Positions 9,922-18,964 of a stretch of 64,000 bases of DNA are shown piece by piece. The stretch spans positions 372,001 through 436,000 of the forward strand of contig NZ_AOGX02000024.1 of NCBI RefSeq assembly GCF_000332475.2, read 5' to 3'. The notes under the pieces are model-generated. The model searched no databases, had not been told where the DNA came from, and saw only the letters and a list, made by a program, of their open reading frames with translations. Source of the stretch: Leptospira yanagawae serovar Saopaulo str. Sao Paulo = ATCC 700523. GTDB lineage: Bacteria > Spirochaetota > Leptospiria > Leptospirales > Leptospiraceae. The position numbers and the translations under genes are program-made. Position 1 is the first letter of the stretch, and each line of letters starts with the position of its first letter.

Positions 9922-10152
9922 ATGGCAACTTACGATTACCATTGCAACACATGTGGAAAAGACTTTGAGCACGTTCAATCCATGAAGGACGATGCACTAA
10001 CAGAATGCCTTTGTGGACAAAAAGGATCCGTGGAACGTAGGATCTCTGCCAGTGCAGGAATCATTTTCAAAGGATCTGGTTTTTATGTAACTGACTACAA
10101 AAAAGAGAGTGCCCCTTCTTCCACTACGAGTAGCGATTCAGGAACTACGTAA
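9922..10152 (+). CDS. FmdB-family zinc-ribbon protein
   Basis: A 76-residue protein with the N-terminal FmdB-type putative regulator domain: MATYDYHC, Cys8-x2-Cys11, and a second metal knuckle ECLCG (Cys29, Cys31). The second knuckle is Cys-x-Cys rather than the commoner Cys-x2-Cys. It continues with ISASAGIIFKGSGFYVTDY, which is typical of the family, and ends in a Ser/Thr-rich tail. Family members were named after a regulator of formamidase but most have no known function. A strong AAAGGAGAG precedes the ATG. The gene lies between the SH3 protein and lpxI. Confidence 0.93.
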   Translation: MATYDYHCNTCGKDFEHVQSMKDDALTECLCGQKGSVERRISASAGIIFKGSGFYVTDYKKESAPSSTTSSDSGTT

Positions 10153-10163
10153 AAGGAAGTCCT

Positions 10164-11030
10164 TTGGTCACAAAAGGTAAATTGGCAATCATCGCTGGTG
10201 GTGGCGAGCTCCCCCATATTGGAATGCAGGAAGCACTCGCTGCTGGCGAAGATCCAATTTTCCTAGGGTTAATTGAGTCTGACTTTTCTCCAAGAGGGCA
10301 TGAGTCGCGGACAATTCCTGTCCACATCACCCAAGTGGGCAAAATCTTAAAGACCATCCAAAAAGAAAAAATCTCGCGTGTCTTAATGCTTGGAAAAGTA
10401 AGAAAAGACCTACTCTTCCAAAAACTCAAATTTGATCTCAAAGCCCTTTCCATTTTAGCTAAAACCATCAACCGTAACGACTACCCGATCTTCCTCGCCA
10501 TCGCAGATGAATTTGAGGCCATGGGAGTAAGAGTCATTTCACAAAAAATTTATTTAAAGTCCCTTTTACTCCCAGAAGGCCGTTACACACCTAAAAAATT
10601 CACAAACCAAGAATTAAAAGACATTGTCTTTGGAATGGATTACGCTGAAAAAATGGCTGATTTGGATATCGGCCAAATGGTGGTTGTGAATGATGAATCC
10701 GTCATCGCAGTGGAAGCCGTGGAAGGCACAGATGAAACGATTCGCCGTGGTGGGCAGTACACTAAAAAAAAGGGTGATGCAGTGGTTTGCAAAAGCCCCA
10801 AGGCCAAACAAGATGAACGTTTTGACTTACCCACAATTGGCATCCACACCTTCCAAGTGATGTTAGAAAGTGGATGTAAAACATTATGCATTCGAGAAGG
10901 TGAAACACTCGTAGTGAATCCCAAAGAAGTGATTGAGTTTGCCACAAAACACAAGTTAAATTTCTGTGTCCTCGGTAAAAATGGGAGTAAGGTTCTGAAT
11001 GGTAACCAAAAAAAAATCACATCGATCTAA
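10164..11030 (+). CDS. lpxI: UDP-2,3-diacylglucosamine diphosphatase LpxI
   Basis: LpxI hydrolyses UDP-2,3-diacylglucosamine to lipid X in lipid A synthesis and replaces LpxH in many bacteria. The 288-residue protein has the N-terminal IIAGGGELP, the middle RVLMLGKVRKD and the C-terminal EAVEGTDETIRRGG and CKSPKAKQD motifs of the DUF1009/LpxI family. It starts at a TTG preceded by AAAAGGAAG. lpxB overlaps its 3' end by 32 bases; LpxB consumes the LpxI product, so the two consecutive steps are translationally linked. Confidence 0.95.
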   Translation: MVTKGKLAIIAGGGELPHIGMQEALAAGEDPIFLGLIESDFSPRGHESRTIPVHITQVGKILKTIQKEKISRVLMLGKVRKDLLFQKLKFDLKALSILAKTINRNDYPIFLAIADEFEAMGVRVISQKIYLKSLLLPEGRYTPKKFTNQELKDIVFGMDYAEKMADLDIGQMVVVNDESVIAVEAVEGTDETIRRGGQYTKKKGDAVVCKSPKAKQDERFDLPTIGIHTFQVMLESGCKTLCIREGETLVVNPKEVIEFATKHKLNFCVLGKNGSKVLNGNQKKITSI

Positions 11031-12213
11031 CGCGAAAAAAAACATCCTAGTCATTGCAGGAGAACATTCAGGTGATCTCATTGGTTCTGATCTTTTACAA
11101 GAACTAAGTACAATGGAACCCGATTACCACTATTACGGAATTGGTGGCGAAGGAATGATTCAAAACGGTCTTGAATCTCTAGAAGAGATGGAACATTTGA
11201 GTGTCATAGGATTTTCCGAAGCGATCAAAAAGTACAGTTATCTAAAAAAAGTATTTTATCGAGTTTTAGAAGAAACCACACAGAGACCAACCCAACTTGC
11301 CATTTTAATTGATTACCCTGGTTTTAATTTACGATTGGCAAAAGAATTAAAGAAACGGGGAATCCAAACTGTATTTTATGTTTCCCCACAAATTTGGGCT
11401 TGGAAGTTCAAACGAATCTATTTTATCAAAGAACACATTGCACTTATGCTCACATTGTTTCGTTTTGAGGAAGAGATTTACCATGAATATGGAGTGAATG
11501 CCAAGTTTGTGGGCCACCCCATCACAAAACGAATCCCAGAAAAATTAAAAAAAGAACCAGTAATTCCAGAAAAACTTCCAGATTCTCACCACGGTTACAC
11601 GGTAGGTTTACTTCCAGGTTCTAGGAAAGGAGAAATTCATCGATTAGTTGATCCAATCCTTGGAACAGCAGTGTTGCTCCACGAACAATGTAAGTTAGAA
11701 AAGAAAAAAGTAGTTTTTTTATTACCAAACATCAACCAAAAAGAAGAATCATTTTTATTAGAAAAGATCAGTGCTGTAAAACAGATCCACCCTGATCTCC
11801 AAATCCATTACTTGTGGAACTCATCTCTACGTGTGATGGAAGCAAGTGACCTACTCCTCATTGCATCGGGGACGGCAACTTTGGAAGGATTGTATTTTGA
11901 AACTCCAATGGTGATTTTGTATAAGGTGAGTTTATTTACCTATTTCCTTGGATCACTTCTGATCAAATCAAAATTCATTGGCCTTGCGAATATCCTATGT
12001 GGACAGGAAGTCTGCCGTGAGATCACTCAAAATGAATGTAGGCCGGAGTACATTCTGCAAGAAGCATGGAAAATCCTTTCGAATGTAAAATTACGAAACA
12101 AAATCAAAGGGATCTTACGTGAGGCAAAAGAACGCGAACTCGGAACGATGAATGCTTCCAAAAAGGCCGCAAAAGAAATCCAATCTCTATTGAAACTAAT
12201 CCCTACGGAATAA
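10999..12213 (+). CDS. lpxB: Lipid-A-disaccharide synthase
   Basis: LpxB condenses lipid X with UDP-2,3-diacylglucosamine to form the tetra-acylated disaccharide, working at the inner membrane surface. The 404-residue protein starts with a basic extension, then VIAGEHSGDLIGSDL, followed by YGIGGEGM, DYPGFNLRLAKELKK, the diagnostic YVSPQIWAWK, GHPITKR, LLPGSRKGEI and the nucleotide-binding SGTATLEG. Its start lies inside lpxI in another frame. The 3' end overlaps the convergent lipoprotein gene by 18 bases. Confidence 0.97.
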   Translation: MVTKKKSHRSNAKKNILVIAGEHSGDLIGSDLLQELSTMEPDYHYYGIGGEGMIQNGLESLEEMEHLSVIGFSEAIKKYSYLKKVFYRVLEETTQRPTQLAILIDYPGFNLRLAKELKKRGIQTVFYVSPQIWAWKFKRIYFIKEHIALMLTLFRFEEEIYHEYGVNAKFVGHPITKRIPEKLKKEPVIPEKLPDSHHGYTVGLLPGSRKGEIHRLVDPILGTAVLLHEQCKLEKKKVVFLLPNINQKEESFLLEKISAVKQIHPDLQIHYLWNSSLRVMEASDLLLIASGTATLEGLYFETPMVILYKVSLFTYFLGSLLIKSKFIGLANILCGQEVCREITQNECRPEYILQEAWKILSNVKLRNKIKGILREAKERELGTMNASKKAAKEIQSLLKLIPTE

Positions 12214-12561
12214 ACGGACCACTCGGTTTTCCCAAGTCCCAATCCAAGACTTGGGTTTGATATCAGAATATAAAAAATAACCCTTCACTGTTTCTTCATC
12301 ATATGGTCGGATCCGAATCCCAACGGAATCCAAATCCAATTCCAATCCTTCGTTTCCATCAAACAAAACCTTGGGGCCTTCTGGATCAAGATTGAGGGAA
12401 TGGGTTCCATTCTCCCATTCCAATACCCATTCCCCTTTAAAATTCGGGATATTACTGAGGTTTGGAGCCCTATCAGCTGGATTTTGTTTTTCTTTACATT
12501 GGAAACAAAATACTGCCAAAAGGATGAATGAGGCCGTGAGGATTTTCATTTGATTTGACAT
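12196..12561 (-). CDS. Small putative lipoprotein
   Basis: A 121-residue product with an N-terminal hydrophobic signal (ILTASFILLAVFCFQC) and a plausible lipobox cysteine before KEKQNP. The mature part is rich in short beta segments (GEWVLEW, GTHSLNLD, WIGTWENRVVRLF), resembling a small lipocalin-like or META-like fold, but I cannot assign a family. The start at 12561 has AGAGGAA at good spacing; an internal ATG at 12549 would instead give a 4-base overlap with the gene upstream. It is the last gene of a minus-strand run and converges on lpxB. Confidence 0.75.
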   Translation of the reverse strand: MSNQMKILTASFILLAVFCFQCKEKQNPADRAPNLSNIPNFKGEWVLEWENGTHSLNLDPEGPKVLFDGNEGLELDLDSVGIRIRPYDEETVKGYFLYSDIKPKSWIGTWENRVVRLFRRD

Positions 12562-14729
12562 TTGTTTTCCTCTTCCGATATGGCAAAACTCCCTCTTGTT
12601 TCCCCGAGAAGTCCATAGAGAGTCATTTGGTAGTTTCCATTTTTATTATTCCCATAACCTTTCAAATCCAATTGTTCACTTGTCACAACCACATCAGAAA
12701 GATAATCCATATCAGAATACCGGTTGAGCGAAAATTCAATATCAAAAGGTTTTTTAAATGCCAAATGGTCAATATTGCCTTTGGAGATGAGATCCCCATC
12801 TTTTAAATTCACTCCAAATAATTTCAAAGTATAAGATGTCCTTGCATCCTTATGCAGCATATAATAATCACTTCCAATGCTATTGAAACTATAATCCAAA
12901 TTGACTTGGTTTGGTTTCCATTCGGTCCCACATACGATCATCCATGGATCAGACCACGGGTATTCTTTTAAAATCAGGTTAAAACTAAAATTTGGAGTTT
13001 TACTCGCAAAATACGAAACAACCGAAAGTTTGGAATCCGCATTTCCAAGTCCCAAATTCAAACTAAACCTACCATCTTTCACAACCAAATTTCCTTTGGA
13101 TTCTCCCAAGGAAGTAGACCCTTGGTAGGCAAAAAAGTTTGTGATATGAATGCTCAAATCAAAATTCATTGATTCCAAGAAGTATTTATACAGTTTTGTT
13201 TGGTAAAAGTATTCTTCTGGTATGAGTTTCTCTTGGCGTTCCCGTATTTCTTCGAGAGTATCTTTTTTCCAATCTTCATAAAGGGGTTTCCAATCATTGG
13301 CAGTGAGTTCCGTTGACTGGAACTTCATTTTTGTTTTGGAAGACATGGGGTAATAAAAAGTCCCATCTGTTTTTTTGGAACGACTGAAATCCGCAGATCC
13401 AAAGCCTACAAGATGAGAAGGTTTCCCAAAGGTTTCCGAATCTATACTGAGTTCCCATTCATTATTTGGTTTCCATTTGAGATTCAGTTTTCCATTTTCC
13501 AAAGAAAGTAGAGAGGACGCGAGTTTCAATTCACTTCCCTTCACTTCCCCCGTGATCGAAAACCATTTGTTTTTATCACCCGTTTCTTTGACTTCTACAT
13601 TTCCATGAAGTTCACCAAACAATGGAAAGCGGAAAAGGCCCGATATGTCTGTGATATGTTCAAAAATATCTTCTAATTCTGTAATTTGAAATTCCAGTTT
13701 CCTATGCAATAAGGTCTCTTTTCCAAATACTGTTGCCACTTGGGATTTGATTTGGAATTCGTTCCCTAAAAATTCTCTTTCTTCTAACTCTTTCGTAAAA
13801 TGGAATTTTTCTCGAAAACGAAAACCTTCTAATAAATAATTTTCAAAAAAAGGAAGTATGATGAAGGAATTTTCAAATTCCAAGTCTCCATCAATCACAA
13901 AACCAGCATTTGGCGAAGAAGAAATTTTGCCTTCCCCAGTGAGTACGGCCGACTGCACCTGCGATCCAAACAAATAATTGGTTAAAAGGATGGCTTCTTC
14001 CGAAGGAAAGTTTTTCCAAAAAAATTCAAATTGAAAATCATCTAAATTGGATTCGGAAAAATAACCTTCCCCTTTCACTCGCGTTGTATTCGGAACCCAA
14101 AACCAACCATTATTGTATTTTACAAACAAACGTTTATTTTTACGAACCAGATCAATGTCCCAACCTTCCTTCCAATCAACCAAAGTGGTATCAGCTTGTT
14201 TCACTGTAAGTTTTGCATCGTGAAAACGAATGTCTTTTAGTTTACTGGTTTGGGCATAAGAAATGAGTCGGTCTCGTAAACCTCGATCATCATTTAACAC
14301 CAGTTGTGGGCTATAAAAATCGATTCGTTCAACGGTGGGAGAGTCTTTGAAATAACTGGATAAGCGAAATGTAACCTTTTTCACTTTCAGCATATGGTCG
14401 TTAAACGAGAAGTCTTCTTCGTTAGAAACGACCAAATCTTCGATAATCAGTCCTTCACGTAGGGAAAAATCTAAAACCCCAATATCAACTGCCTTCCCTA
14501 ATTCTTGGTTGATGGTAGTTGCGACAACTTTCCGAAGTTTGACCAAGGGGATACGGTAATTGCGGAGGTAAAATTCTAATCCATAATAGAAGAGAACAAA
14601 AAGGAAAAATACAAAACCAAGGGCTAAAAATGAAAATAGAACCCGTTTGTTTTCACGGATTCTATTGAGTACGATTTCTAAATTTTGTTTCCACTGATGG
14701 AAACGATGAGTCGCAAAAAAACGTTCCAA
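12546..14729 (-). CDS. AsmA-like membrane-anchored protein
   Basis: A 727-residue protein with a basic N terminus, one transmembrane segment at about residues 32-50 (VLFSFLALGFVFFLFVLFYYG) and a long beta-rich extracytoplasmic region. The region after the anchor (LRKVVATTINQELGKAV, then LDFSLREGLIIEDLVV) is typical of the N-terminal chorein-like part of AsmA/YhdP-family proteins, which are thought to move phospholipids between the inner and outer membrane. The rest is repetitive beta structure without motifs. The assignment rests on architecture rather than on signature residues. It overlaps the downstream lipoprotein by 16 bases and follows the TPR lipoprotein by 6 bases, so the three are probably one operon. 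Confidence 0.7.
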   Translation of the reverse strand: MERFFATHRFHQWKQNLEIVLNRIRENKRVLFSFLALGFVFFLFVLFYYGLEFYLRNYRIPLVKLRKVVATTINQELGKAVDIGVLDFSLREGLIIEDLVVSNEEDFSFNDHMLKVKKVTFRLSSYFKDSPTVERIDFYSPQLVLNDDRGLRDRLISYAQTSKLKDIRFHDAKLTVKQADTTLVDWKEGWDIDLVRKNKRLFVKYNNGWFWVPNTTRVKGEGYFSESNLDDFQFEFFWKNFPSEEAILLTNYLFGSQVQSAVLTGEGKISSSPNAGFVIDGDLEFENSFIILPFFENYLLEGFRFREKFHFTKELEEREFLGNEFQIKSQVATVFGKETLLHRKLEFQITELEDIFEHITDISGLFRFPLFGELHGNVEVKETGDKNKWFSITGEVKGSELKLASSLLSLENGKLNLKWKPNNEWELSIDSETFGKPSHLVGFGSADFSRSKKTDGTFYYPMSSKTKMKFQSTELTANDWKPLYEDWKKDTLEEIRERQEKLIPEEYFYQTKLYKYFLESMNFDLSIHITNFFAYQGSTSLGESKGNLVVKDGRFSLNLGLGNADSKLSVVSYFASKTPNFSFNLILKEYPWSDPWMIVCGTEWKPNQVNLDYSFNSIGSDYYMLHKDARTSYTLKLFGVNLKDGDLISKGNIDHLAFKKPFDIEFSLNRYSDMDYLSDVVVTSEQLDLKGYGNNKNGNYQMTLYGLLGETRGSFAISEEENKCQIK

Positions 14730-14735
14730 AAAATC

Positions 14736-15425
14736 TTAGAGTTTGCCCTCCGGCTGTAACACTTCTAAACATTCCTTTTGGATGGACCTTAAGGTTTCGT
14801 TATTTGGAAACTCTTCGAGTCCAAGGTTTGCCACTTGTAATCCTTTTTGGTAAAAACCTGTGTTTTTGTATTCAAATCCCATTTTGAGATAGGTTTTCGC
14901 TGCAGTCTCGTAATAGAACTCGTCTTTTTTCTGGTTCCCTTTTGTGTAGGTTTTTGTAAGGGTCGCTAGTGCTGGGTAGTATTCCCTTTCCGCAACAAGA
15001 GACTGTACGACGAGTTTTTTACGTTCCATCAGGTTCGTATTTTTATCGAGTTTTTCGGATTGGTTGAGGAACTGAATGGCTTTGCTGTATTCATTTTTCC
15101 CAATGTATGCCTTTCCCATTGCCAAATTCCACTCAGACAATTGGACAGGATTTGCCTTTGCTTGGTTGACTTGGTTTAAAGTGGAGATCGTGTCTTCATA
15201 ACGACCTAAATCGAGTAATAATTTTCCTTTTTTGATGATGAGTTTGTCGCGAGACTCGTCAGATAGTGTAGAGGATTTGAGATCAGCATCGATTGCTTCG
15301 ATTTGGGCCAAATGAGACCCTGTATTGATTTTGGAAACTCCTGTGCGGATGGTTTCCTTGTTTGATGCGCAATTTTCAAATGCCACTACCAACAATAGGA
15401 GGGTGAGTGGGAGAATCGATTTCAT
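14736..15425 (-). CDS. TPR-containing putative lipoprotein
   Basis: A 229-residue exported protein: signal peptide SILPLTLLLLVVAFENC with a lipobox-like cysteine (Cys19), then helical repeats of TPR type, for example LLDLGRYEDTISTLNQ, AMGKAYIGKNEYSKAIQFL and YLKMGFEYKNTGFYQKGLQV. TPRs mediate protein contacts. Its ATG shares one base with the stop of the upstream helicase gene, and the AsmA-like gene follows after 6 bases. Tight packing suggests that it works with, or is at least expressed with, the AsmA-like protein. The function is unknown. Confidence 0.8.
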   Translation of the reverse strand: MKSILPLTLLLLVVAFENCASNKETIRTGVSKINTGSHLAQIEAIDADLKSSTLSDESRDKLIIKKGKLLLDLGRYEDTISTLNQVNQAKANPVQLSEWNLAMGKAYIGKNEYSKAIQFLNQSEKLDKNTNLMERKKLVVQSLVAEREYYPALATLTKTYTKGNQKKDEFYYETAAKTYLKMGFEYKNTGFYQKGLQVANLGLEEFPNNETLRSIQKECLEVLQPEGKL

Positions 15426-17461
15426 TAGCCTACCTTTAGTTTGTCTAATTCCTCTAAGAAATTCTTAGTTTCTGTGTCTCTATCCTTTGTTTCCATAGGG
15501 AAAAAAAGAACAGCGTCCTGAGACAGCTCGTTTAAAAACCGAGAGGGGGCACTCTCGATTTGCTCCCCAAATTTGCGTCGTGTACGAGCCGAAGTCAAGT
15601 ACAATTTTCGTCTTGGGCGAGTCATACCCACGTAGAGAAGGCGTCGTTCTTCATCGACCACTTCCCCTTCTTCTTCTATAACACGTGAGTTCGGTAAAAT
15701 TCCCTCTTCCAGTCCCACTAAAAATACTAAATCGTATTCGAGACCCTTGGACTGGTGCATCGTGAGGAGTTGCACCCGTCTGTCTTCCTCATCTTCCTTA
15801 GGTTCGTCTTCCATGAGAAGGACCAACCTTTGCAAAAAATCGAAAATGGTGGCTTTTCCTTCTCTGCCCTCTTCTTCCTCAAAAAAGGACAACATATTTA
15901 CGAGTTCACTTAGGTTGTAGATCCGGGCTTTCACCACCTTCTCTTCGGACTCTTCCATGGAAATTTCCCGCTCAAACCCGATTTGGGTGATCATTTCCCT
16001 GAGAACGGGAGCCAGTTTTGGGGACATCGCAAACTTCTTTTTGAAGGCATCTACCATTTCCACAAATTGGTAAATTTCTTGCCTCACCTTAGCTTTTACT
16101 TCGGGCAAATAGTCAGGACTCTCGATCATTTTATGGAAGATTTCATAAAGAGAAAGTTTGTAGATAAATGCTTCTTCTTGGAGTTTTTGCATGGTCCCGG
16201 GTCCAATCCCACGTTTGGGGTAATTGATGATCCGAAGTAGAGAGTAATCATCTTTTGGGTTGGCCACATAACGAAGGTAAGAGATACAATCACGGATTTC
16301 CTTTCGGTCAAAGAAATTATAACCACCGACTACCTTATAGGGAATGCTACGGTTACGGAGTTCTTCTTCAAATGGACGGGATTGGAAATTGGTGCGAAAG
16401 AGGATGGCAATTTCTTTCCCTTTAAATTCATTTTTGATGAGGAGTGTTTGGATCCTACCTGCGACAAAAATGGCTTCTTCTCTTTCATCAGCAGTTTCAT
16501 AGTATTCCACTCGTTCTGCGGAAGGGATCCGGCTGTATAAGGTTTTTTCTTTGCGGCCTTTATTGTTTTGGATGAGTGAGTTTGCCGCTTGGATGATGAG
16601 GGAAGTGGAACGATAGTTTTCAAGGAGCCTTACCACCTTTGCATGAGGGAATTCCCTTTCAAAATTTAGGATGAGTTGGACGTTGGATCCACGGAAGGCA
16701 TAGATACTTTGGTCATCATCCCCTACCACACAAAGGTTATCACTTTTTCCGCGAAATAAGGATAAAAACTCATACTGGAGTTGGTTTGTATCTTGGAACT
16801 CATCCACAAGAAAGTATTCGTGTTTTCTTTGGTAATACGCAGCAATTTCTGGGAATTCAGCTAACAGACGTTTTGGCAATAAAATTAAATCATCAAAATC
16901 AATGGCATTTTTTTCTTTTAAGCCGTCCTCATACATCGAAAAAAGCTCTGCCGCTACGAGATCAAATTCACCCGTTAGGCCATTGTCCGCTGGATGGACT
17001 TGTGTGTTTTTCGCATACGAAATCCGCCGTAATATTTCCCTGGGTGGGACTTTTTTGGGGTCGAGTCGTTTGGATTTTAATAGGTCGGAAACAAAGGCTT
17101 CTTGGTCTGTCCCATTGAAGAGTAAAAAGGTTTCATTATAACCTAGTTTTGTGATGTGTTCTTTTAAGATTTTTAAGCCTAACGAATGAAAGGTGGAGAG
17201 CGTAATCCCTTTCAGTTTTTCCCGAGGCACCATCTTCCGAAGGCGTTCCGCCATCTCTTTTGCACTTTTATTGGTAAACGATAGGGCTACAATTTTACCT
17301 GCTGGGATTTTCACCCCTTCGACCATATGTGCGATGCGATTGGTGATGACCCTTGTTTTCCCCGACCCCGCCCCTGCGAAAACAAGAAGGGGTCCTTGGA
17401 TGGTGGAAACTGCTTCCATTTGTGCCGCATTCAATTTCATAGGGGGTCCGGTAAGGGACAT
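15425..17461 (-). CDS. UvrD/PcrA/Rep-type superfamily 1 DNA helicase
   Basis: An ATP-dependent 3'-5' DNA helicase of 678 residues. All SF1A motifs are visible: Q motif LNAAQMEAV, Walker A GAGSGKTRV, Ia SFTNKSAKEM, Walker B DEFQDTN, III GDDDQSIYAFRG, IV LLENYRST, V MHQSKGLEYDLVFL and VI EERRLLYVGMTR. Such helicases act in nucleotide excision repair, mismatch repair or removal of replication blocks. Length and motif spacing fit PcrA or Rep as well as UvrD, so I leave the symbol empty. The first methionine at 17461 is used, but the eighth residue (Met) is an alternative. It heads the run that leads to the AsmA-like gene. Confidence 0.93.
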   Translation of the reverse strand: MSLTGPPMKLNAAQMEAVSTIQGPLLVFAGAGSGKTRVITNRIAHMVEGVKIPAGKIVALSFTNKSAKEMAERLRKMVPREKLKGITLSTFHSLGLKILKEHITKLGYNETFLLFNGTDQEAFVSDLLKSKRLDPKKVPPREILRRISYAKNTQVHPADNGLTGEFDLVAAELFSMYEDGLKEKNAIDFDDLILLPKRLLAEFPEIAAYYQRKHEYFLVDEFQDTNQLQYEFLSLFRGKSDNLCVVGDDDQSIYAFRGSNVQLILNFEREFPHAKVVRLLENYRSTSLIIQAANSLIQNNKGRKEKTLYSRIPSAERVEYYETADEREEAIFVAGRIQTLLIKNEFKGKEIAILFRTNFQSRPFEEELRNRSIPYKVVGGYNFFDRKEIRDCISYLRYVANPKDDYSLLRIINYPKRGIGPGTMQKLQEEAFIYKLSLYEIFHKMIESPDYLPEVKAKVRQEIYQFVEMVDAFKKKFAMSPKLAPVLREMITQIGFEREISMEESEEKVVKARIYNLSELVNMLSFFEEEEGREGKATIFDFLQRLVLLMEDEPKEDEEDRRVQLLTMHQSKGLEYDLVFLVGLEEGILPNSRVIEEEGEVVDEERRLLYVGMTRPRRKLYLTSARTRRKFGEQIESAPSRFLNELSQDAVLFFPMETKDRDTETKNFLEELDKLKVG

Positions 17462-17508
17462 AATCCAGCGAAATCAAATGGGGTCGAGTGAAAAACGTCT
17501 ACTCCTTC

Positions 17509-18105
17509 CTACTTCGGAGCGGTTTCCATCCATGATTTGTTTGGTCCGTGGAAATTGAGAAAATTCACAAAAATCTCCTCTTCCAAAATCGGTAATACGG
17601 ATCGGAATCGGATCCAATCGAGGGTGGTGTAAAGTGCTATTTCTGATAAACCAACTTTCCCATCGGAGAAGAAAAAATTACCAGTTAACTCGCGTTTGAT
17701 GTAATCTAAAATGGAACTGATTCGTAATGCATTTTTCGTTAAATAAGGGGCTGCATCGGGCCCAATCCCTTCCTTGTTCAGATAAAACAAAAGGATGGCA
17801 TTGTCTAGAGCTTGGTCAATAGCAGTGAGCAGGTTTGCTTCGCGGAAAAAATGTCCACCCTCTTTTGGTCTGAAGTTTCCATGTCCCTTTGTGGAAAGGA
17901 TGTAGTCTGTGATGGTATGGCTATCCCAAATCTTCACATCTCCAGACTCTAAGTATGGCACTTTCCAAAGGGGATTTTTTTCTCTCAGTTCTTTTTGGCC
18001 TAATTCCGTCATTGTGTCTACCAACTGAAAGGGAATTCCCAGTTCCAAACAAAGGAAACGGATCCGTCTGACATACGGGGAAGTGATGCTACCATATAAT
18101 TTCAT
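17509..18105 (-). CDS. Glutathione S-transferase-like protein
   Basis: A 198-residue cytoplasmic protein with the thioredoxin-like N-terminal GST domain: KLYGSITSPYVRRIRFLC, the cis-proline segment NPLWKVPYLE and the DSHTITDYIL helix where GSTs bind the gamma-glutamyl part of glutathione. A helical C-terminal domain follows (about residues 85-195). In the active-site region SITSPYVRR the usual Cys of Omega-type enzymes is replaced by Ser-Pro. Spirochaetes do not clearly make glutathione, so the substrate is uncertain. The gene lies 47 bases upstream of the helicase and is divergent from the NUDIX gene. Confidence 0.85.
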   Translation of the reverse strand: MKLYGSITSPYVRRIRFLCLELGIPFQLVDTMTELGQKELREKNPLWKVPYLESGDVKIWDSHTITDYILSTKGHGNFRPKEGGHFFREANLLTAIDQALDNAILLFYLNKEGIGPDAAPYLTKNALRISSILDYIKRELTGNFFFSDGKVGLSEIALYTTLDWIRFRSVLPILEEEIFVNFLNFHGPNKSWMETAPK

Positions 18106-18233
18106 AAGGAAAGGATTTCAAACAATGCGTTTGGAAGCAAGGAGTTAGAGTTTCCATTCCAAAAAAAGGGTGGTAATTTCAATCTCACGAACCAACCTGA
18201 TGGGAGAATGAAACCTACAGGAATGCATCCGCT

Positions 18234-18785
18234 TTGAAAGAACGTAAGAATTGGAAAGACTTATTCCCAACTCCCATTTATACTTTGGCATCATTTGATA
18301 TCAAACTCCCAAGGGTTGATCTCGAAAAAACCTATTATGTTTTAAAATCTAAAAATTGGGTGAATGTTGTACCCATCACAAAAACAGGTGAAATTTTACT
18401 CATCAAACAATACCGGCATGGGATTGGTGAGGAGAGTTTAGAAATCCCAGGTGGCATCGTAGATGATGATGGACCAGAAGCTGAATTTGAATCCGTGGTG
18501 CGAGAACTCAGAGAAGAAACTGGATATGCAACCGATCCATCAAAGATTCGATTGTTATCGAAGTTTTCTGGTAACCCAGCCATGTTCACCAATTGGTCTT
18601 ACTCGTATGTGGCTTATGATGTTGAGCCCATCCATGATGTGGAATTTGATGAAGGGGAAGACATTGAAATTGTCCTGAAGACACCTAACGAAGTCAAACA
18701 ATTGTTACGCGAAGGAGCCATCCACCACCCCCATATGGCAGCGGCACTTGGATTTTATTTTTTATTTGAAAAAAGTGGAACCTAA
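18234..18785 (+). CDS. NUDIX hydrolase, ADP-ribose pyrophosphatase type
   Basis: A 183-residue enzyme expected to hydrolyse a nucleoside diphosphate linked to another group, most likely ADP-ribose or a related sugar nucleotide. The NUDIX box lies at about residues 72-97: it opens with LEIPGGIVDDD and ends in RELREETGY, with the catalytic REL-EE-G residues intact and about two extra residues in its first half. The QYRHGIGE segment before it is typical of the ADP-ribose pyrophosphatase group. The start is TTG; no in-frame ATG fits. A 9-codon open frame starting at ATG 18208 ends in a TGA that overlaps this TTG, so the start may be reached by coupling. Confidence 0.9.
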   Translation: MKERKNWKDLFPTPIYTLASFDIKLPRVDLEKTYYVLKSKNWVNVVPITKTGEILLIKQYRHGIGEESLEIPGGIVDDDGPEAEFESVVRELREETGYATDPSKIRLLSKFSGNPAMFTNWSYSYVAYDVEPIHDVEFDEGEDIEIVLKTPNEVKQLLREGAIHHPHMAAALGFYFLFEKSGT

Positions 18786-18857
18786 CTTCGATAAGATAAA
18801 TTTTTGGCCAATTCACGGCATTGGGATTGTGAGAAATACAAAGAGTTCGGTATCCAT

Positions 18858-18893
18858 CCATCAATTCTTTAGATGATTCGAATGGATTGATGG
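18858..18893. repeat. Inverted repeat between the NUDIX and FecR genes
   Basis: CCATCAAT (18858-18865) and ATTGATGG (18886-18893) are perfect inverted copies separated by 20 bases, inside the 179-base gap between the NUDIX gene and the FecR/LysM gene. The long loop and absent T-run make it a poor terminator; a protein-binding site is possible. No further structure is visible in the gap. Confidence 0.35.
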
Positions 18894-18964
18894 GATTCCT
18901 CGTTTAGAAAAATCCCCAAGATTTTGCGAAATCGCTGGAAATTTAAACAGAAGTTTGTGAGAGT

